Origin: Vishniacozyma victoriae
Lineage: Eukaryota > Basidiomycota > Tremellomycetes > Tremellales > Bulleribasidiaceae
DNA length: 64,000 nucleotides
Direction of reading: 5' to 3'
Assembly (NCBI GenBank): GCA_017654735.1
Contig: JADPYG010000088.1
Location: 4,216,001-4,280,000, forward strand
In this document: positions 60,845-64,000 of the stretch, in pieces
Position numbering within the stretch: position 1 is the first letter of the stretch
Layout of the letters: each line of letters starts with the position of its first letter
Program-made: the position numbers and the translations under genes
The notes under the pieces: generated by a model
Database searches by the model: none
What the model was told of the DNA's origin: nothing
Seen by the model: only the letters and a program-made list of their open reading frames with translations

Positions 60845-62230
60845 ATGTCGGTAGACAAACCACTCGAGATCCTCCTCGTCGGCCTGGGGTCCATGGGCTC
60901 AATCTATGCCCACATTCTAGAGAAGGTAAGGACTAAACGCCGAATAGTGCTCATAAGTAGACCGGTAAAGCTAGGGTCACAGCTGTCGCTCGATCAAATT
61001 ACGCTTTATACACCGAGCAGGGTGTTACTATCGACAGGACGGATGTTGAGGTTATTGAAGGCTGGAGACCTTACAGGGGTAAGTCGATCACTCTCAACGT
61101 TGAAATACGCTCATAAGATAGTGGTCAAGTCGCAAGAGGAAGCACTAGCCTCAGGACAGGTATACGACTACTGCCTACTCACAACAAAGTGTCTGCCCGA
61201 CATAGCCCCGAATCACAAACTCCTCGCTCCGGCCCTCGCTTCGAAACAGATCAAGTCATATGCCCTAATCCAGAATGGCTTGGACATTGAGAAAGATACC
61301 TACGCAGCCCTGCAAGAGAATGGACAAGTGGAGGATGTGCCTATCGTTACTGCCGCTGCTTGGATTGGATTGATGACTAGTCCAGATGGGAAACGGATTA
61401 TCTGGGCCGGTCCACGGGTATGTCCCGAGGTCATTCTGTTTGGTGTTGTATATCTGATATATAGGGAGGAGGATTCACTGCTTTGGGAGCATACCCACCT
61501 CCAGCCCAGAATGCTTCGACCGCAGCCGCCGAGAAGGGACGAAAGGCAGCCATCACTTTCGCCAAGTTACTGGAAGAAGGCGGACATACGGTCGAAGTGA
61601 CGGAAAGGATGGATGCCGTTCGGTATCAAAAGGTAAGCTGGTTTATCTCTGTCCAGGACCATGAGTTGACAACCAGAATGTCTGGAATTGTACCTGGTCC
61701 TCGGTCGAAGGTCTTACTCGGGCGACTCCTGAATTCTTTGCTGTCCTCCCTAAAGAACTACAACAGCAAGTCAAATTGCTTATTCGTGAGATCGTAGGTG
61801 TCGGCTTCCGGACTGGATTATTGGAGACTGGATCGCCGCTATATCCAATGGGAGGGAAGATTGGCACGGAGGAAGAGCAATGTGCTGCCGCTTTCGATGT
61901 GGTGAGTCACTCGCCCCTTTAAGACCTCTTTTCTGTAATGTGCTGATGGGCAGGTGACTGCGCTGTCTCTGGAGAAAGTGAATGCGGGTCAAGCATCTCA
62001 TAAAATGTCTCTCCTCATTGATGTGGAGATGGGCAGACCTATCGAGGCTGAGGTACGTACACTCTCTAGACGAGAGGATTGTGACTGACAAATAGGTGAT
62101 AGTAGGAGCCGTAGTCCGTATAGCTCAAAAGCATAACATCCCAGTCCCACTTCTAGAATATACATACGCGCTTCTCAAAGCTCTACAGGGGTATCTAGCG
62201 CATCAGCAGGAGTTGAAGAGGGAGTCATAG
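60845..62230 (+). CDS. PAN5: 2-dehydropantoate 2-reductase (ketopantoate reductase)
   Basis: The ATG at 60845 opens MSVDKPLEILLVGLGSMGSI, with the GxGxxG NADPH motif. A 35-nt intron leads to TGKARVTAVARSNYALYTEQ (the R of the NADPH phosphate site), then EGWRPYR. The next exon reads VVKSQEEALASGQVYDYCLL, TTKCLPDI and SYALIQNGLDIE, giving the conserved T-K and Q-N-G. The C-terminal domain has RYQKNVWNCTWSSVEGLTRA, GRPIEAEVIVGAVVRIAQKH and IPVPLLEYTYALLKAL, the ApbA/PanE substrate-site motifs. The total is about 380 residues. It makes pantoate for coenzyme A synthesis, though some fungal members act on other 2-oxo acids. An upstream in-frame ATG at 60716 would add 43 residues with a presequence-like composition. 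Confidence 0.85.
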
Positions 62231-62282
62231 CATAGATATAGATAAAACAGCATAAAAGAGACCGGCTATTCGGCATGACGCG

Positions 62283-64000
62283 ATGAATCAACTTAAACTG
62301 GATTTACGGTTTACAATCCTTGGCTTCTTGTCCATCATACTATCATGCCGCGCCCATCATACGAGGAGCATAGGGCTCGGAAGAGGAGACAGAGCTTCGA
62401 GTATTCATACCAGACTGATATAGGGGAACCAAGCTAATGAGTTAGGAGCGAGACAGATGCAGGTTCCTTGGCATCCTTCACAACACACCAATCAACATCT
62501 TCTTTCCAGCCACCATACACCTACGCCTCTTCGCCCCGCTTGACAGTCCCGAGACAACGTACGCTATCTTCAACATCAGCATCATCATCCACCTCACCCA
62601 GACTTCAATCTTTCTTCCCACCCCCAGCTCCGAGAGTACAGAACCCCTCTCTCCTCAGTGTAGGGATAGACGAAGCTACTCGGAAAAGACGTGAAGCTAG
62701 GCGTCAAAGGAGAGAAGAAAGGGAGAGGAAGAGCACGTTGAAAGGGGAAGAATATGATACGAGACTGCGGAGGGTTGTTAGGTGGATCTCTAAGAAAGGG
62801 TGGAGGGGGCGGAGTATGGGGCTAGCTGCTATGGTGTGGTTGTTGCTGCGGTGGCAGATGGAACAGGATAGGCTGGGGCGTAAGTCGTCTTAATTCTCCA
62901 TCACTCCGCTCTGATTTGGGTCAGGGGTGCTAATAGAAAGAACACCTGACGTTACACCGCTATCAATTCGAAAATATCATGACGAGAATTCCATACCTCG
63001 GACACACGCTCATAGGCTTATCGGACCGTAGATTCCTGACTCTACTCGTCTTCCTAAACGCGGTTGGTGAGAATGCTCTATGGTACGGCCCAATCATTGA
63101 ATGGATCCGTATACAAGGGCGAGTGGGCGGTAGGAGCTGGAGATCGCAAGTGAGTCCCTTCGACCCTATCACCGACGACCGAGGCTAACGAGAAGGTCAT
63201 AGCAGCAATATCGATTATACTAGCACCTGCCTTCTTCCTCTCATCGACTGAGCATATTATGTGAGCAGTCCAGCATGAGGTCCGAGAGGAGATGAGCTGA
63301 TATATAGCTCCTCTCAGATCCCACTCGGTTTATGCGCGCGTGCGCTACTTTTTCTCACAAACGGCCACGACCAACGCGCCCTCGATGCAATTTTCCTAGC
63401 GACTGTGCTAGACTTCCGCTGGGGTCTATCCTTACCCGTCATCCTCACTTTCAGTATAGCTCGCTGTTTCGCCCGAGGACCTGTACAGGGGTAGGTCAAT
63501 ATCCTTCTCGACCAAAAGTCGATACTGACAATACAGAGCTTGGCCACTGATCCACTTTCTCATTTCGCCTTTCAAAATTTTTGTTCTGAAGAGTTTTGTC
63601 GTACGGACTTTTAGCAGGACCTTCTGGCCTCTTCCCCGGGATGGGTTCATGGTCAAGTGGATCTTCGATGCTATGCTCAAGAAGAATGAGCTCTGTACTC
63701 CGCATAATCCCAACCTATGGTGTGCGACCAACATCGTCTTCCGATGGACATCCTGGCTTTCGGCGACAACTATTAATACGGTACGAAACCTGGTTCACTC
63801 CAACACCAAGCTGATAAACAGATGAGTTCAACATTGATCTTGATTATCCTGACCCTAATCCTCGGAATTCTCTTCTACGCGGCCTACTCGACCTCACCGG
63901 CCCCTGCTCCCACTGTCCAGCCAGGAGCCATCATCCTCCCTATCGCACTATTTACTTCCTCCCTCACTCTCGTCCTCCTTCTTCCGAACATCAGCCCGGA
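62283..64000 (+). CDS. multi-pass membrane protein, cut by the window edge
   Basis: The exon at about 62463-62879 reads TTHQSTSSFQPPYTYASSPR, then a highly basic run (EATRKRREARRQRREERERK) and a membrane segment near GLAAMVWLLLRWQM. Later exons give FLTLLVFLNAVGENALWYG, VIAAISIILAPAFFLSS, IPLGLCARALLFLTNG, LIHFLISPFKIFVLKSF, TLILIILTLILGILFYAAYS and AIILPIALFTSSLTLVLLLP, then run off the right end. At least six spans are visible over five introns. The start is uncertain: an ATG at 62283 joins in phase through a GTATTC...TGCAG intron, but this is weak. I do not recognise the family. Confidence 0.6.

Overview
The window reads as nuclear DNA of a basidiomycete yeast, most likely a tremellomycete near Cryptococcus/Kwoniella. 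Nearly every gene is broken by many short introns (about 35-60 nt) with GTAAGT/GTATGT-like donors and a CTGAC/CTGAT/CTAAT branch point a few bases before the AG. Gene content is fungal: septin, WSC-domain wall protein, group III hybrid histidine kinase, Zn2Cys6 factor, DUF6534-type membrane protein. Genes are dense, lie on both strands and are mostly core housekeeping or wall/transport genes. I saw no transposon, tRNA, rRNA or CRISPR array. All exon joins were made by eye, so termini are better supported than individual junctions.

Layout. 0-7 kb: the 3' end of an unknown gene, an unknown multi-exon gene, a small C2H2-finger gene, an APC-family amine/choline permease and an unknown polytopic membrane protein. 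7.7-15.3 kb: two cell-surface genes, a GH5 exo-beta-1,3-glucanase with a long C-terminal extension and a DUF1996 protein with six WSC domains. 15.7-20.5 kb: an unknown nuclear protein, the catalytic NAD-isocitrate dehydrogenase subunit (IDH2) and an Nsr1/nucleolin-like protein. 21-28 kb: three poorly characterised genes, one with a PCNA-interacting (PIP) box, and an 89-bp tandem repeat whose core recurs upstream of the PIP-box gene.

29-40.6 kb: the poly-HAMP histidine kinase (fludioxonil-type osmosensor), a SUR7/PalI-like tetraspanner, CCR4-NOT subunit NOT2, an unknown small gene and septin CDC12. 41-44.6 kb: two tandem GFA (CENP-V-type) zinc proteins, both with problems in their reading frames, an aldo-keto reductase and a small disordered protein. 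45.3-52.3 kb: an Argonaute with a changed catalytic tetrad, a Gvp36-like BAR protein and the 20S proteasome beta-2 subunit. 52.7-64 kb: a siderophore-iron MFS transporter with two perfect iron-GATA sites, a DUF6534 protein, a Zn2Cys6 regulator divergent from a ketopantoate reductase, and a multi-pass membrane protein cut by the right edge.

Most interesting: the Argonaute tetrad change (apparent N-E-D-D), the iron-regulatory sites at the siderophore transporter, the near-identical TACACGTGTA elements in two bidirectional promoters, the 89-bp repeat with its distant fourth core, the decaying or re-spliced GFA pair, and the recurrent intron positions in the HAMP repeats.
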